NCBI GenBank assembly: GCA_002469525.1
Contig: DKME01000172.1
Coordinates: forward strand, 1-26,021
From: Actinobacteria bacterium UBA7422
GTDB lineage: Bacteria > Actinomycetota > Actinomycetes > S36-B12
DNA length: 26,021 nucleotides
Reading direction: 5' to 3'
Part shown: positions 16,300 to 24,440 of the stretch, in pieces
How the letters are laid out: each line of letters starts with the position of its first letter
Position numbering within the stretch: the stretch's first letter is position 1
Made by a program: the position numbers and the translations under genes
Notes under the pieces: model-generated
Seen by the model: only the letters and a program-made list of their open reading frames with translations
What the model was told of the DNA's origin: nothing
Database searches by the model: none

Positions 16300-16560
16300 A
16301 TGGCAAATATTAAGTCACAGAAGAAGCGCATTCTCACCAATGAGAAGGCTCGCCTTCGCAACAAGTCGGTCAAGTCATCTTTGCGCTCGGCTGTTCGCAA
16401 GTTCCGCGAGGCTCTGGCCACCGGTGACAAGACCGCGACAGATGAAGCTGCACGGGCCGCTAACCGCGAACTCGACATTGCCGTTCGCAAGGGCGTTATC
16501 CACGAAAACCAAGCTGCAAATCGGAAGAGCTCGATCTCAAAGCAAGCAGCCGCGCTCTAA
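16300..16560 (+). CDS. rpsT: 30S ribosomal protein bS20
   Basis: An 86-residue, very basic protein starting MANIKSQKKRILTNEKARLRNKS at ATG 16300, the classic bS20 opening; an in-frame upstream start at 16282 is not needed. It binds 16S rRNA helices 9 and 44 early in 30S assembly. It is monocistronic, divergent from lepA, and followed after 19 bp by a strong hairpin terminator. A TTGACG hexamer at 16226-16231 could be a -35 box, but no convincing -10 stands at the right distance. bS20 is often autoregulated in its leader; here the leader is short and shows no obvious structure. rpsT convergent with holA is standard in Actinomycetota. Confidence 0.97.
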   Translation: MANIKSQKKRILTNEKARLRNKSVKSSLRSAVRKFREALATGDKTATDEAARAANRELDIAVRKGVIHENQAANRKSSISKQAAAL

Positions 16561-16579
16561 ATAGATTACTCCAAACTTT

Positions 16580-16617
16580 TTGTGACCCGCACTAATGAGT
16601 GCGGGTCACAAGTTTTT
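16580..16617 (+). terminator. Rho-independent terminator of rpsT, shared with convergent holA
   Basis: A perfect 14-bp stem has arms TTGTGACCCGCACT (16580-16593) and AGTGCGGGTCACAA (16598-16611), with loop AATG (16594-16597). It is followed by G and TTTTT (16613-16617) on the plus strand. The stem is GC-rich and directly downstream of rpsT. On the minus strand the stem is followed by AAAG and no good T-run, so it is a weaker terminator for holA, whose TAG stop (16592-16594) lies at the stem-loop border. Confidence 0.92.
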
Positions 16618-17590
16618 CTAGCTCAAAAAGTTTCTGCTCCGGGTCTAATGCAGAACCAATTTTGATTCCGCCTTTCATCGCTGGGTCCGCTTCTGCCAAG
16701 GCGACAACAAGGGATGCCAACTTACGTTGATCCCCACTCCAACGTGACCACTGCTTGCGTAGAGTCTTGACTTTCCACGATGGAACCCCGGCTTCGCGCG
16801 CCACTTCGTTGTCACTAGCCCCAGGAGCCGATCCGCCAACCAAAATCATGGAGCGCAATCCACTTGCCAAAGCTGTGATCGTGGTTACCCCCACTCGACC
16901 TGCATCTGACTCCAAGGTGTTCTGTCGGAGCAACTTGATGGCATCTGCCGTTTTTTTCTCCCACAGTGAATCTGAGATTGCGTACCCACTGATCGGAGCA
17001 GTTCCTTCGCAATATGCCCGGACGTGGATTTCGTCAATTGGGTCCTCTTCAACGTCACTGCACAACTGACCAATCGCGTTGGTCAGCGCGGGTAGATCTT
17101 GGCCCAGGGACTCCACCAGGGAATTCAGGGCCGCCGGGGTCATTTTGCGTTTGTGTCTCGTGACCTCTTTGATCAGGAACGAGGCGGTGTCAGGCCCGCG
17201 CTTAATTTCCTTGCAATCAATTTTCTCGGCGCCGGCCTTAATTGCAGCATCAATGAGTGGCTTGCGCTTGACCCCGCCAGGGTGGGTGAGCAACAGCCAG
17301 ACGTTTTCGGGCAGGTCCGCCATCACAGCCTTAAGTGAATCAACTCCGTCGTCATTGAGGTTGTCGATTCCTTCAATGACAACGACAACATCTTCCCCGA
17401 AAAGCGTTGGGGCACATGCTTGCGCAATATTTGCAGAAACTTCGTCGTGGGAAGCGTCCACTACTATCCGGGTGATTTCTGGAACCGACTTTGTCACCTC
17501 AGCCAGGGTGCTGACTTTCACGCGATCAACGAGGACGGTTTCATTTCCGACGGCAATGGTGATCCGATTAGGCACACCCAAGCATGGCAC
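16592..17590 (-). CDS. holA: DNA polymerase III delta subunit (HolA)
   Basis: The delta subunit opens the beta sliding clamp in the clamp loader. I recognise it by the RITIAVGNETVLVDRV opening, the LLTHPGGVKRKPLIDAAIKAGAEKIDCKEI stretch and the C-terminal RSMILVGG...VARE.GVPSWKVKTLRKQWSRWSGDQ region, and by its place between comEC and rpsT. The start is uncertain. GTG 17590 (332 aa, 7 bp after the comEC stop) and GTG 17575 (327 aa) both give a normal length. A long in-frame extension to 17725 overlaps comEC and looks like a shadow. The protein lacks a Walker A motif, as expected for delta. The stop codon is embedded in the rpsT/holA hairpin. Confidence 0.88.
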   Translation of the reverse strand: MPCLGVPNRITIAVGNETVLVDRVKVSTLAEVTKSVPEITRIVVDASHDEVSANIAQACAPTLFGEDVVVVIEGIDNLNDDGVDSLKAVMADLPENVWLLLTHPGGVKRKPLIDAAIKAGAEKIDCKEIKRGPDTASFLIKEVTRHKRKMTPAALNSLVESLGQDLPALTNAIGQLCSDVEEDPIDEIHVRAYCEGTAPISGYAISDSLWEKKTADAIKLLRQNTLESDAGRVGVTTITALASGLRSMILVGGSAPGASDNEVAREAGVPSWKVKTLRKQWSRWSGDQRKLASLVVALAEADPAMKGGIKIGSALDPEQKLFELEKLVTRTH

Positions 17591-17597
17591 ATGCGCA

Positions 17598-19949
17598 TCA
17601 CTTCTGGGTGAGTGCGCTCCAGACCCCTTCCTCTGAGAGTGAGAATGAAACTGCGCCATCCTGATCGGTTCGGTAAATCTGCGATTCGCTCCACTGGGCC
17701 AATGCTTCTGCTGCTGGGTGCCCATAGTCGTTGTCCTGACCGACGCTGATCAAAGCGATTTCCGCATTGGCCCAGTCGGCGAATCCTTGGTCCAAATTCG
17801 CTGAACCGTGATGTGGAATTTTAACAATGTCCACATCCACTTTCTCTGCCTCGCGCATGATCGCTGCTTGGGCTTCGCGTTCAATATCGCCGGTCAACAG
17901 GACTACCCGACCTTCGATCGTGGCCAGCACAACCACACTCGCGTTATTGGGTATCGAGCCTTCGCGGATATAGCGAGCCGGCCACAAGACTTTGATGTCA
18001 ATGCCGCCAAGGGAATACTCCTGCCCGGCAGTAACTTCAGATTGCGGAATCTCTAATGGAATTTCTTTGAGAACGTAGTCGAACTGCTCCTTCGGCTCGT
18101 GGTAACCCGTTGCGATTACTTGCCCAACATCCCGTCCGCGCAACACACCTGCAATCCCACCCACGTGATCTCGGTGGTAGTGCGTCAGCACTATCGCTGA
18201 GACCTCCGTGACTCCCAACTCACGTAGACAATGATCAATGAGTTTGGCATCCCCTCCGACATCAAAAACTATGACAGCCCCACTTCGGTCGCGCAGCACC
18301 AAACCGTCACCTTGGCCAACGTCACACATGACGAGGGTCCACGAGTCTCCCGGCCAGTTTTTCCAAGGGAGGGAATCTGCACCCTGCAACACAGTGAACA
18401 GGAGAAAAACAATAACTGCCCCAATCGCAATTAACGGTTGCGACAGGTACCAAGCGACACCTACGACAAGCCCCACCACCGCAAGTGCGAGCAGGACACC
18501 GATCCCGCTGAGAGTAGGCCACTCGGAAAAGAATGAAGCAAGATTCGCGATCCAGATCGCCGGCCAAGAACTCACAAGCGCTAGACCGGCTGCCAACTCA
18601 GGGCTCACCAGAGAGGCAAGGGAACTCAGTAGCCCTCCGACCGTGATGAACGGAACCATGGGCATGGCCAAAATATTTGCAGGAACCGAACCAAGCCCAA
18701 TTGGAGTTCCCATTGCGATCAGCACCGGCAGGGTCGCAATTTGTGCAGCGATTGTTAACAGCGCGGCGGCGAGGATCACCGGCGGAGTTCGAGCCAGAAT
18801 CTGGGTTTTTTGTGCGTAGTCCAACAAGATCGGGGTCAGCACAACAAGCCCTCCCGTCGCGCACACCGAAAGTGCGAAGCCCCAAGAGATTCCCAGACTC
18901 GGGTCAAAAATAAGCAGGATGATTACAGCGGTCGACAAAATTGATGGCCCTGCTGTTCGCCCTCCGACAAGAAAGGCAATCACAACGATTGCACCCATGG
19001 TTGCCGCCCGCACGACACTTGGCTGGGGCTGAACCAGGATCACGTAAAAGACCAATGCTCCTAAGGAAAGGGCAACCCGACCGAGAAGCCGGATACCGAG
19101 CAGCATGCTGACCAGAATCACCATGGCCAACACAATCGCAACGTTTCCACCCGATACTGCAGTTAAGTGCGCCAAGCCGCTGAGTCGCATTTGGTCTTTC
19201 AGCTCCGGTGGGAGCGCGGACTCGTCGCCAATTGCCAGGCCCGCAACGAGTGGGCCACCTCGGTCGTCGATACCGGCGAGCGCGGTGCTTAACCCACCTC
19301 GCATTGTGTGGGCGAGTGCATCAACGAACCCTGGCTCACCAACCACCTCAATCAATTCAACCGAGCTAACACCAGCCGCAAAGTTTCCATACCGGTAGGA
19401 CTGCCCCAACTTCCCCGTGATTACAACCGAAGTTCCCGGGGGTGGAATAACAACACCCGCATCAACTTCCACCGTGAACGGCAACTCAATCGAGTAAGTG
19501 GCCTCCCCTACCGTGATTTCTTCACTCGCCAAGGACACGACCCGCATCTCTGGGGCCTTCCACACGGCGGCCGTTGACGTTGCTCGAGTTTGTACCTCAG
19601 TGCTGATCACACCGGAGATCTGGGCAACTGGTTTTTCATTAATCCAAGAAGCGAGTGGGTCACTGCTCTGCGCACTTATCTGAAGTGCTGAGACAACACA
19701 ACCAAGAAAAACAAAAACGGTAAAAATTCCACGGACCCGCAACACATTCGATTGCAGTTCCACCGGTCGCATACGCCAGATCACAAGTAACCACGCAACG
19801 AAGAAAGCAATTCCCAGCACCAAGAGCGTAAAAACTAGTTTCGAACTAGCGTTTCGTACTACGGGGTCGGGATCTTGACCCGTGAAAAAGAACGTTGCCG
19901 CAACGCCAATCCATAACCCAATTGCTGGGAAGAGTAGTCGTAGGTCCAT
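17598..19949 (-). CDS. comEC: ComEC/Rec2 competence DNA-channel protein
   Basis: A 783-residue protein with the full ComEC layout. N-terminal membrane helices and a DUF4131-like soluble part occupy about 1-210. The competence membrane domain spans about 225-530 and opens with SGLAHLTAVSGGNVAI. A C-terminal metallo-beta-lactamase-like nuclease domain runs from about 537. The nuclease site looks intact: DVGQGDG at 543-549, HYHRDH at 590-595, TGDIE at 686-690 and HHGS at 713-716. ComEC carries single-stranded DNA through the cytoplasmic membrane and probably degrades the other strand. The ATG at 19949 lies 12 bp after the comEA stop; TTG 19952 is an alternative. It sits in the comEA-comEC-holA operon. 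I see no frameshift. Confidence 0.94.
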   Translation of the reverse strand: MDLRLLFPAIGLWIGVAATFFFTGQDPDPVVRNASSKLVFTLLVLGIAFFVAWLLVIWRMRPVELQSNVLRVRGIFTVFVFLGCVVSALQISAQSSDPLASWINEKPVAQISGVISTEVQTRATSTAAVWKAPEMRVVSLASEEITVGEATYSIELPFTVEVDAGVVIPPPGTSVVITGKLGQSYRYGNFAAGVSSVELIEVVGEPGFVDALAHTMRGGLSTALAGIDDRGGPLVAGLAIGDESALPPELKDQMRLSGLAHLTAVSGGNVAIVLAMVILVSMLLGIRLLGRVALSLGALVFYVILVQPQPSVVRAATMGAIVVIAFLVGGRTAGPSILSTAVIILLIFDPSLGISWGFALSVCATGGLVVLTPILLDYAQKTQILARTPPVILAAALLTIAAQIATLPVLIAMGTPIGLGSVPANILAMPMVPFITVGGLLSSLASLVSPELAAGLALVSSWPAIWIANLASFFSEWPTLSGIGVLLALAVVGLVVGVAWYLSQPLIAIGAVIVFLLFTVLQGADSLPWKNWPGDSWTLVMCDVGQGDGLVLRDRSGAVIVFDVGGDAKLIDHCLRELGVTEVSAIVLTHYHRDHVGGIAGVLRGRDVGQVIATGYHEPKEQFDYVLKEIPLEIPQSEVTAGQEYSLGGIDIKVLWPARYIREGSIPNNASVVVLATIEGRVVLLTGDIEREAQAAIMREAEKVDVDIVKIPHHGSANLDQGFADWANAEIALISVGQDNDYGHPAAEALAQWSESQIYRTDQDGAVSFSLSEEGVWSALTQK

Positions 19950-19961
19950 CAAGAAACATTT

Positions 19962-20714
19962 CTAAAGTCGAGCAATATCGCGGATGCTGCCCAGAATGGA
20001 CTCACCGATCCCTGAAACTTCACCGAGGGATTCAATCGAAGTGAAGGGACCATTTACGTCTCTGTAGCTCACGATCCGCGCCGCAATGACCGGGCCGACA
20101 CCGGGTAAGTCCTCGAGTTCGGACACCGAGGAACTGTTGATACTGATCCCACCACCGGCACCACCAGGCTCTGAACTTGCACCAACCAGAATCTGTTCCC
20201 CGTCGACAACTTCACGAGCCAAATTCACCGAGTTGGCCGCACTCTTTTTACTCACTCCGCCAGCAGCTTCAATCGCATCGGCTATTCGCGCACCGACGAC
20301 AAGCCGGTATAACCCCGGATTTTTAACCGCGCCCGCCACGTGCACGACAACTTCAGCTCTTGAACTACCCGCGTCTAATACGAGTTCGGATTCAGCAACC
20401 GCGGCAACCGGTGCAATGGCAGTCGGTTTACCCAGAAACCACAAACCCAAAACGACGACCAGGATCGCCCCGACAATCAAAAACAGCGGGCGAATACTCC
20501 GACCGTCCCAATTGCCCATGCGAAACCTTGGTGCGGTGTCGGCCCGAGCAGGGTCTTGGGGGGATTCAGGTTCTTCCTGACCACCACGGCCTCCCCTGCG
20601 CTTGGCGGGGGGCGCCACAAATTCCTGCGGTGGCGGTGCCAACTTCCAGTCCTCCAGCGCAAGCTTGAGTCGATCAGATGCCTTTGTACTCGTAGTTTTT
20701 CGGGTTCCCAACAT
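19962..20714 (-). CDS. comEA: ComEA-like DNA receptor
   Basis: A 250-residue membrane-anchored DNA-binding protein. A cytoplasmic, Pro- and Arg-rich N-terminus (1-75) is followed by one membrane helix at about 76-95 (PLFLIVGAILVVVLGLWFLG). Outside are an SLBB domain (VVHVAGAVKNPGLYRL, about 117-155) and a C-terminal helix-hairpin-helix pair (SVSELEDLPGVGPVIAARIVSYR, then SLGEVSGIGESILGSIRDI, about 193-248). The HhH part binds incoming double-stranded DNA and passes it to ComEC, encoded 12 bp downstream. Length and order match actinobacterial and Bacillus ComEA. The start is ATG 20714. The promoter should lie in the AT-rich gap 20715-20885, but no convincing -35/-10 pair is visible. Confidence 0.93.
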   Translation of the reverse strand: MLGTRKTTSTKASDRLKLALEDWKLAPPPQEFVAPPAKRRGGRGGQEEPESPQDPARADTAPRFRMGNWDGRSIRPLFLIVGAILVVVLGLWFLGKPTAIAPVAAVAESELVLDAGSSRAEVVVHVAGAVKNPGLYRLVVGARIADAIEAAGGVSKKSAANSVNLAREVVDGEQILVGASSEPGGAGGGISINSSSVSELEDLPGVGPVIAARIVSYRDVNGPFTSIESLGEVSGIGESILGSIRDIARL

Positions 20715-20754
20715 TCCATGAAACTAGGGTCAATCCAGTCGCAGCAGTAGAGGG

Positions 20755-20797
20755 AATATTGCACCTGTGGATTACCTGACACCCAACTCGCAATATT
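20755..20797. repeat. 8-bp inverted repeat upstream of comEA
   Basis: AATATTGC (20755-20762) and its exact complement GCAATATT (20790-20797) are separated by 27 bp, 41-83 bp upstream of the comEA ATG. The wide spacing suits two half-sites of a dimeric or looping regulator better than an RNA hairpin, but chance in an AT-rich gap is possible. Confidence 0.45.
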
Positions 20798-20800
20798 GTG

Positions 20801-20848
20801 AAAAAAATTAGGAACATATCAAGTGTGCGATATACCACTTGTGATATG
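20801..20848 (-). terminator. Hairpin with T-run downstream of the DegV gene
   Basis: CATATCAAGTG (20815-20825) pairs with CACTTGTGATATG (20836-20848), an 11-bp stem with a 2-nt bulge and a 10-nt loop. Read on the minus strand it lies 37 bp after the DegV stop and is followed by TTCCTAA and seven T (20807-20801). The stem is AT-rich and the T-run starts 7 nt after it, so it may be a modest terminator or an operator for comEA. The plus strand also has a T-run (20859-20864) after the stem, but no plus-strand gene ends here. Confidence 0.55.
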
Positions 20849-20885
20849 TCGCCAGTAATTTTTTATTTCTTTCACCTTCACGTGT

Positions 20886-21722
20886 TCAGGTTCCTTGAAC
20901 AACACTGATCCCCACCAGCCCAGGCCCAGCGTGCACCCCGACTACCGGGCTCACTTCCGTAATCAACAAGCCCACGCTTGGGAATTGTTCTGCAACCATC
21001 AGCGCGCACTGATCAACGAGGGTTCGATCCCCGAAGTACTGCAAGCCAACGTGCGCGCTGTCAAGTGACTTCGCGTGTTCTACCGCGAGGTGAACAAGTT
21101 CGGTGAGCGCCCTCGCTTGTGTTCGAACCTTTTCTTTGAGAACGATTTCACCGTCAAGGATCGTCATGATCGGTTTCACGGCAAGGGCTGTTCCCAACAA
21201 AGCACTTGTGGGGCTAACACGTCCACCGCGTTTGAGGTATTCCAAAGTGTTGACATAGAAAAACACTTGCGAAGATTTAATGCCGCTTTCCAAAACTTCT
21301 AGAACTTCGGCCAACTCGGCGCCAGATTTAGCTGCACGTGCGGCATTTAATACCGGGAAACCTAAACCCAGGCCGACACTGCCAGAATCCAAAACGTTCA
21401 CGGGGATTGAACTGTCTTTACTTGCAATGACCGCTGAATCGAATGTTCCCGAAAGCTTTGCAGACAATGTGGTCACCAAGATTTGGTCGTAACCCCGCAC
21501 TGCCAAAGCCTGGAAAACTTGGTCAAAGGCTTCAGGCGTTGGTCGAGAAGTAGTGACTTTTTTACCTTCGAGCATCAATTGAGCGATGTCCATGCTCTCT
21601 CCCAACGGGAGAGTTTCGCCGCCAACAATCACGTCAACGGGAACGACTTCAATGCCGAGCTCAACTGCCAGGTCGAGAGGAACCCCAGCACTGTTATCAG
21701 TGACTACGGCAACGCGACTCAT
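20886..21722 (-). CDS. DegV family fatty-acid-binding protein
   Basis: A 278-residue DegV protein. The opening RVAVVTDNSAGVPLDLAVELGIEVVPVDVIV and the following TSRPTPEAFDQVFQAL (about 58-73) are family signatures; the TSxPTP Ser/Thr stretch contacts the fatty-acid carboxylate. GSVGLGLGFPVLNAARAAKSG (about 115-135) and LKRGGRVSPTSALLGTALAVKPIM (about 164-187) are also typical. DegV (FakB-like) proteins bind one fatty acid, and in Firmicutes they present it to the FakA kinase; no fakA is visible here. The ATG 21722 lies 12 bp after the leuS stop, so the two genes are probably co-transcribed. In mycobacteria DegV also lies between octT and comEA. Confidence 0.93.
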   Translation of the reverse strand: MSRVAVVTDNSAGVPLDLAVELGIEVVPVDVIVGGETLPLGESMDIAQLMLEGKKVTTSRPTPEAFDQVFQALAVRGYDQILVTTLSAKLSGTFDSAVIASKDSSIPVNVLDSGSVGLGLGFPVLNAARAAKSGAELAEVLEVLESGIKSSQVFFYVNTLEYLKRGGRVSPTSALLGTALAVKPIMTILDGEIVLKEKVRTQARALTELVHLAVEHAKSLDSAHVGLQYFGDRTLVDQCALMVAEQFPSVGLLITEVSPVVGVHAGPGLVGISVVQGT

Positions 21723-21734
21723 ACAACAACCCTG

Positions 21735-24224
21735 CTAGGAAAGAACAATGTTGACAAGTTTGGGTGCCTTAACAACAACCATGCGGATTTCTTGACCCTG
21801 CAGTTCCTTGACAACTTCAGTCGATGCCAGTGCCAGCGCTTCCAATTCAGATTCTGAAATGTCAGGGCTCACCTCGAGTTTATCTTTGATTTTTCCACCG
21901 ACCCGAACAACGCAGGTGACCGAGTCTTCAACCAGCAAACTTTGATCAACTGTTGGCCAGGCTGCGCGAGCAACCGTTGGTTCGTGCCCTAGCAGCATCC
22001 ACATGTCTTCTGCGGTATAGGGACACACAACCGAGAGCATGATCGCCACAGTTTCAGCAGCTTCACGCACGGCGGGATCTTCTGGTCCGCAACCGGAGTC
22101 AATTGCTTTACGGGTGGCGTTCACGAGCTCCATAATGCGGGCAATGAGCACATTGAATCTCATTGATTCAACGTTGAGTTCCCCGTCGCGGATCGCTTTG
22201 TGGGTCGCTTTGCGCAGAGCCAAGTCACCCGTTGCAGGATCAGCACCAACTTCACTTGTGACATCTCCTGCCAAACGCCAGGCGCGAGCCAAGAATTTAC
22301 GCGAACCAGAGGGCGACACTTCCGCCCAGTCGATGTCGTCTTCCGGTGGTCCGGCAAACACCATGGATAGGCGAATCGCGTCAACACCATTGATCTCGAG
22401 TTCCTCGGTTAAGCGAACCAAATTGCCACGCGACTTGCTCATTGCGCTTCCGTCTTTGAGAACCATGCCTTGGTTCAGAAGGTGCGTGAATGGCTCCACA
22501 AAATCTACTAGTCCCATGTCGTGGGCGACCTTGACCCAGAAACGCGCATACAACAGGTGCAGAATCGCGTGGGTTACTCCACCGACATATTGGTCAACCG
22601 GCAACCACTCGGCGACCTTCTTAGGATCAAATGCGGCCTCAGAGTTTTGTGAGTCCGCGTACCGCAGGAAGTACCACGACGAATCAACGAATGTGTCCAT
22701 GGTGTCGGTGTCACGCAATGCCGGACCGCCACACTTGGGGCAAGCAACATTGACCCAATCTTCAGCGGTTGCAAGGGGTGAAACACCCTTAGGGCTCAGG
22801 TCCAAACCTTCGGTACTCGGTAGCTCAACAGGCAGTTGGTCTTCAGGGACGGGAACTTCCCCGCACACCTGGCAGTGAATAATCGGGATCGGGGTTCCCC
22901 AGTAACGCTGACGTGAGATCAGCCAGTCGCGCAGGCGGTAATTCGTTGCAGCAGAACCAGTCTCACGCTCCTGCAAGAGTTCGATCATGGCCGGAATCGC
23001 TTCAGCTTTGGTGAGTCCGTCGAGTGGTCCTGAGTTGACCAACACACCGTTGTCGGTTGTTGCAACACCTGTTTCGCGTGGGTCTTCTTCACTCTCTACG
23101 ACAACGGTCACCGGCAAGTTGAATGCGCGAGCAAAGTCAAGGTCACGTTGGTCGTGCGCGGGCACGGCCATGATCGCGCCGGTGCCGTAGTCCGCGAGAA
23201 CGTAGTCCGCCGCGTATACCGGGATCTTCTCCCCGTTGACCGGGTTAACGGCAAAGCGCTCCAGGAATACACCAGTTTTTTCCCGACCAGATTCCAAGCG
23301 ATCCATTTCCGATGAAGCCTTGACTTTGTCCAAGTAAGCGTTGAACTCTGCCTCGGCCGGTGTCCCTGCTGCGAGTTCCGCAGCAAGATCAGAGTCGGCG
23401 GCAACGACAAAGAACGTTGCACCAAATAACGTGTCCGGGCGAGTGGTGTAAACGCTCACCGGTTCTTCGCGGCCTTCAATAACGAACTCAACGTGGGCAC
23501 CTTGTGAGCGACCAATCCAGTTGCGCTGCATGAGCAGCACTTTTTCCGGCCACTTACCTTCGAGTTGATCCATGTCTTCAAGGAGGCGATCCGCGTAGTC
23601 GGTAATGCGCAAATACCACTGTGCGAGTTTTTTCTTGGTGACCTGTGAATCACACCGCTCGCATAAACCTGCAACAACCTGCTCATTAGCGAGCACCGTT
23701 TGACATTGCGTGCACCAGTTAACGGCGCTGTATTTGCGGTAGGCCAAGCCCCGCTTGAACATCTCTAAAAAGAACCACTGGTTCCAGCGGTAATAGGTAG
23801 GGTCGCAGGTATAGAGAACCCGATCCCAATCAAATGAGCACGCGTAATTACGCATTGAGGCTTTTTGCTGTTCAATATTTGCATACGTCCACGTGCCCGG
23901 ATCCGTATTGTTTTTGATCGCAGCGTTTTCAGCTGGAAGCCCAAATGCATCCCACCCAATTGGGTGCAAAACATTGAATCCTTTGAGCACCCAATAGCGG
24001 GCGATCACGTCCCCGATTGCGTAAGCCTCCGCGTGCCCCATGTGCAAATCACCCGAGGGATAGGGGAACATGTCACACACGTACTTCTTGGGGCGAGTAT
24101 CTGTTGGGTCACCCGAACGAAATGGCGCTAACTCGTCCCAGACCGGCAACCACCGCTGCTGAATCGTGGTGAAGTCATAGCGTTCGGCGTCGCGGGGATC
24201 CGAACTGGTAGCCATGTCGGTCAC
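21735..24224 (-). CDS. leuS: Leucyl-tRNA synthetase
   Basis: An 829-residue class Ia synthetase that charges tRNA-Leu. The HIGH motif reads HMGH (61-64) after MFPYPSGDL. A zinc-ribbon-like CTQCQTVLANEQVVAGLCERC follows, then the CP1 editing domain with TTRPDTLFGATF and YGTGAIMAVPAHDQRD, so proofreading of mischarged tRNA should be intact. A second Cys cluster, CQVCGE...CPKCGG, is present. The catalytic KMSKS loop reads AMSKS in GMVLKDGSAMSKSRGN; the first Lys is replaced by Ala, a mild variant. The start is GTG 24224, or ATG 24215; an AAGGATGG site lies upstream of both. Upstream is a 216-bp leader with short repeats but no recognisable T-box. The DegV gene follows. Confidence 0.97.
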   Translation of the reverse strand: MTDMATSSDPRDAERYDFTTIQQRWLPVWDELAPFRSGDPTDTRPKKYVCDMFPYPSGDLHMGHAEAYAIGDVIARYWVLKGFNVLHPIGWDAFGLPAENAAIKNNTDPGTWTYANIEQQKASMRNYACSFDWDRVLYTCDPTYYRWNQWFFLEMFKRGLAYRKYSAVNWCTQCQTVLANEQVVAGLCERCDSQVTKKKLAQWYLRITDYADRLLEDMDQLEGKWPEKVLLMQRNWIGRSQGAHVEFVIEGREEPVSVYTTRPDTLFGATFFVVAADSDLAAELAAGTPAEAEFNAYLDKVKASSEMDRLESGREKTGVFLERFAVNPVNGEKIPVYAADYVLADYGTGAIMAVPAHDQRDLDFARAFNLPVTVVVESEEDPRETGVATTDNGVLVNSGPLDGLTKAEAIPAMIELLQERETGSAATNYRLRDWLISRQRYWGTPIPIIHCQVCGEVPVPEDQLPVELPSTEGLDLSPKGVSPLATAEDWVNVACPKCGGPALRDTDTMDTFVDSSWYFLRYADSQNSEAAFDPKKVAEWLPVDQYVGGVTHAILHLLYARFWVKVAHDMGLVDFVEPFTHLLNQGMVLKDGSAMSKSRGNLVRLTEELEINGVDAIRLSMVFAGPPEDDIDWAEVSPSGSRKFLARAWRLAGDVTSEVGADPATGDLALRKATHKAIRDGELNVESMRFNVLIARIMELVNATRKAIDSGCGPEDPAVREAAETVAIMLSVVCPYTAEDMWMLLGHEPTVARAAWPTVDQSLLVEDSVTCVVRVGGKIKDKLEVSPDISESELEALALASTEVVKELQGQEIRMVVVKAPKLVNIVLS

Positions 24225-24315
24225 GGGAGTTCAACCATCCTTTTGCAGGTGTAATCAAGCAAGATTTACGGGAAACGAGTGCGCGGGCAAGACTACCGAG
24301 CCGTAAAGGCCCTTG

Positions 24316-24345
24316 TTTTCCCTGCCCTGATTTTCCCTGTCCTGG
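24316..24345 (-). repeat. Imperfect 15-bp tandem duplication in the leuS upstream gap
   Basis: TTTTCCCTGCCCTGA (24316-24330) is followed directly by TTTTCCCTGTCCTGG (24331-24345), two differences in 15. On the transcript strand this gives repeated CAGGG/AGGGAAAA units, about 90-120 nt ahead of the leuS start. No function can be assigned. The rest of the 216-bp gap between octT-like and leuS (24225-24440) holds no tRNA or ORF I can support; it includes a separated inverted repeat GATTTACG (24263-24270) and CGTAAATC (24364-24371). Confidence 0.6.
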
Positions 24346-24440
24346 GTTTCCGTTGGCACGATGCGTAAATCCTCGAAAGCTGACATAGCACCGGCTGGTG
24401 CCGTATTCATGACCACAGGTCGGCTCGCATGCCAGTTGGA

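Noticed and set aside
17079..17636. 185-codon plus-strand open frame opposite holA
   Set aside because: Antisense shadow of holA, low-complexity Ser/Thr content, no ribosome site.
17591..17725. N-terminal extension of holA to 17725
   Set aside because: It overlaps comEC in another frame by over 100 bp and adds a His/Ser/Arg-rich stretch unlike HolA; GTG 17590 or 17575 give the normal length.
18238..18819. 193-codon plus-strand open frame within comEC
   Set aside because: Antisense shadow; the comEC frame carries all expected motifs over the same bases.
21015..21045. GGTTCGATCC, resembling a tRNA T-arm
   Set aside because: It lies within the DegV coding region and no acceptor, D-arm or anticodon arm can be formed around it.
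22039..22878. 279-codon open frame on the plus strand inside leuS
   Set aside because: Antisense shadow of a clear leucyl-tRNA synthetase gene; composition is Ser/Thr/Arg-rich with no domain likeness and no ribosome site.
24225..24440. T-box riboswitch or leucine leader peptide before leuS
   Set aside because: No T-box consensus, no specifier-like stem and no short ORF rich in leucine codons could be found on the minus strand.
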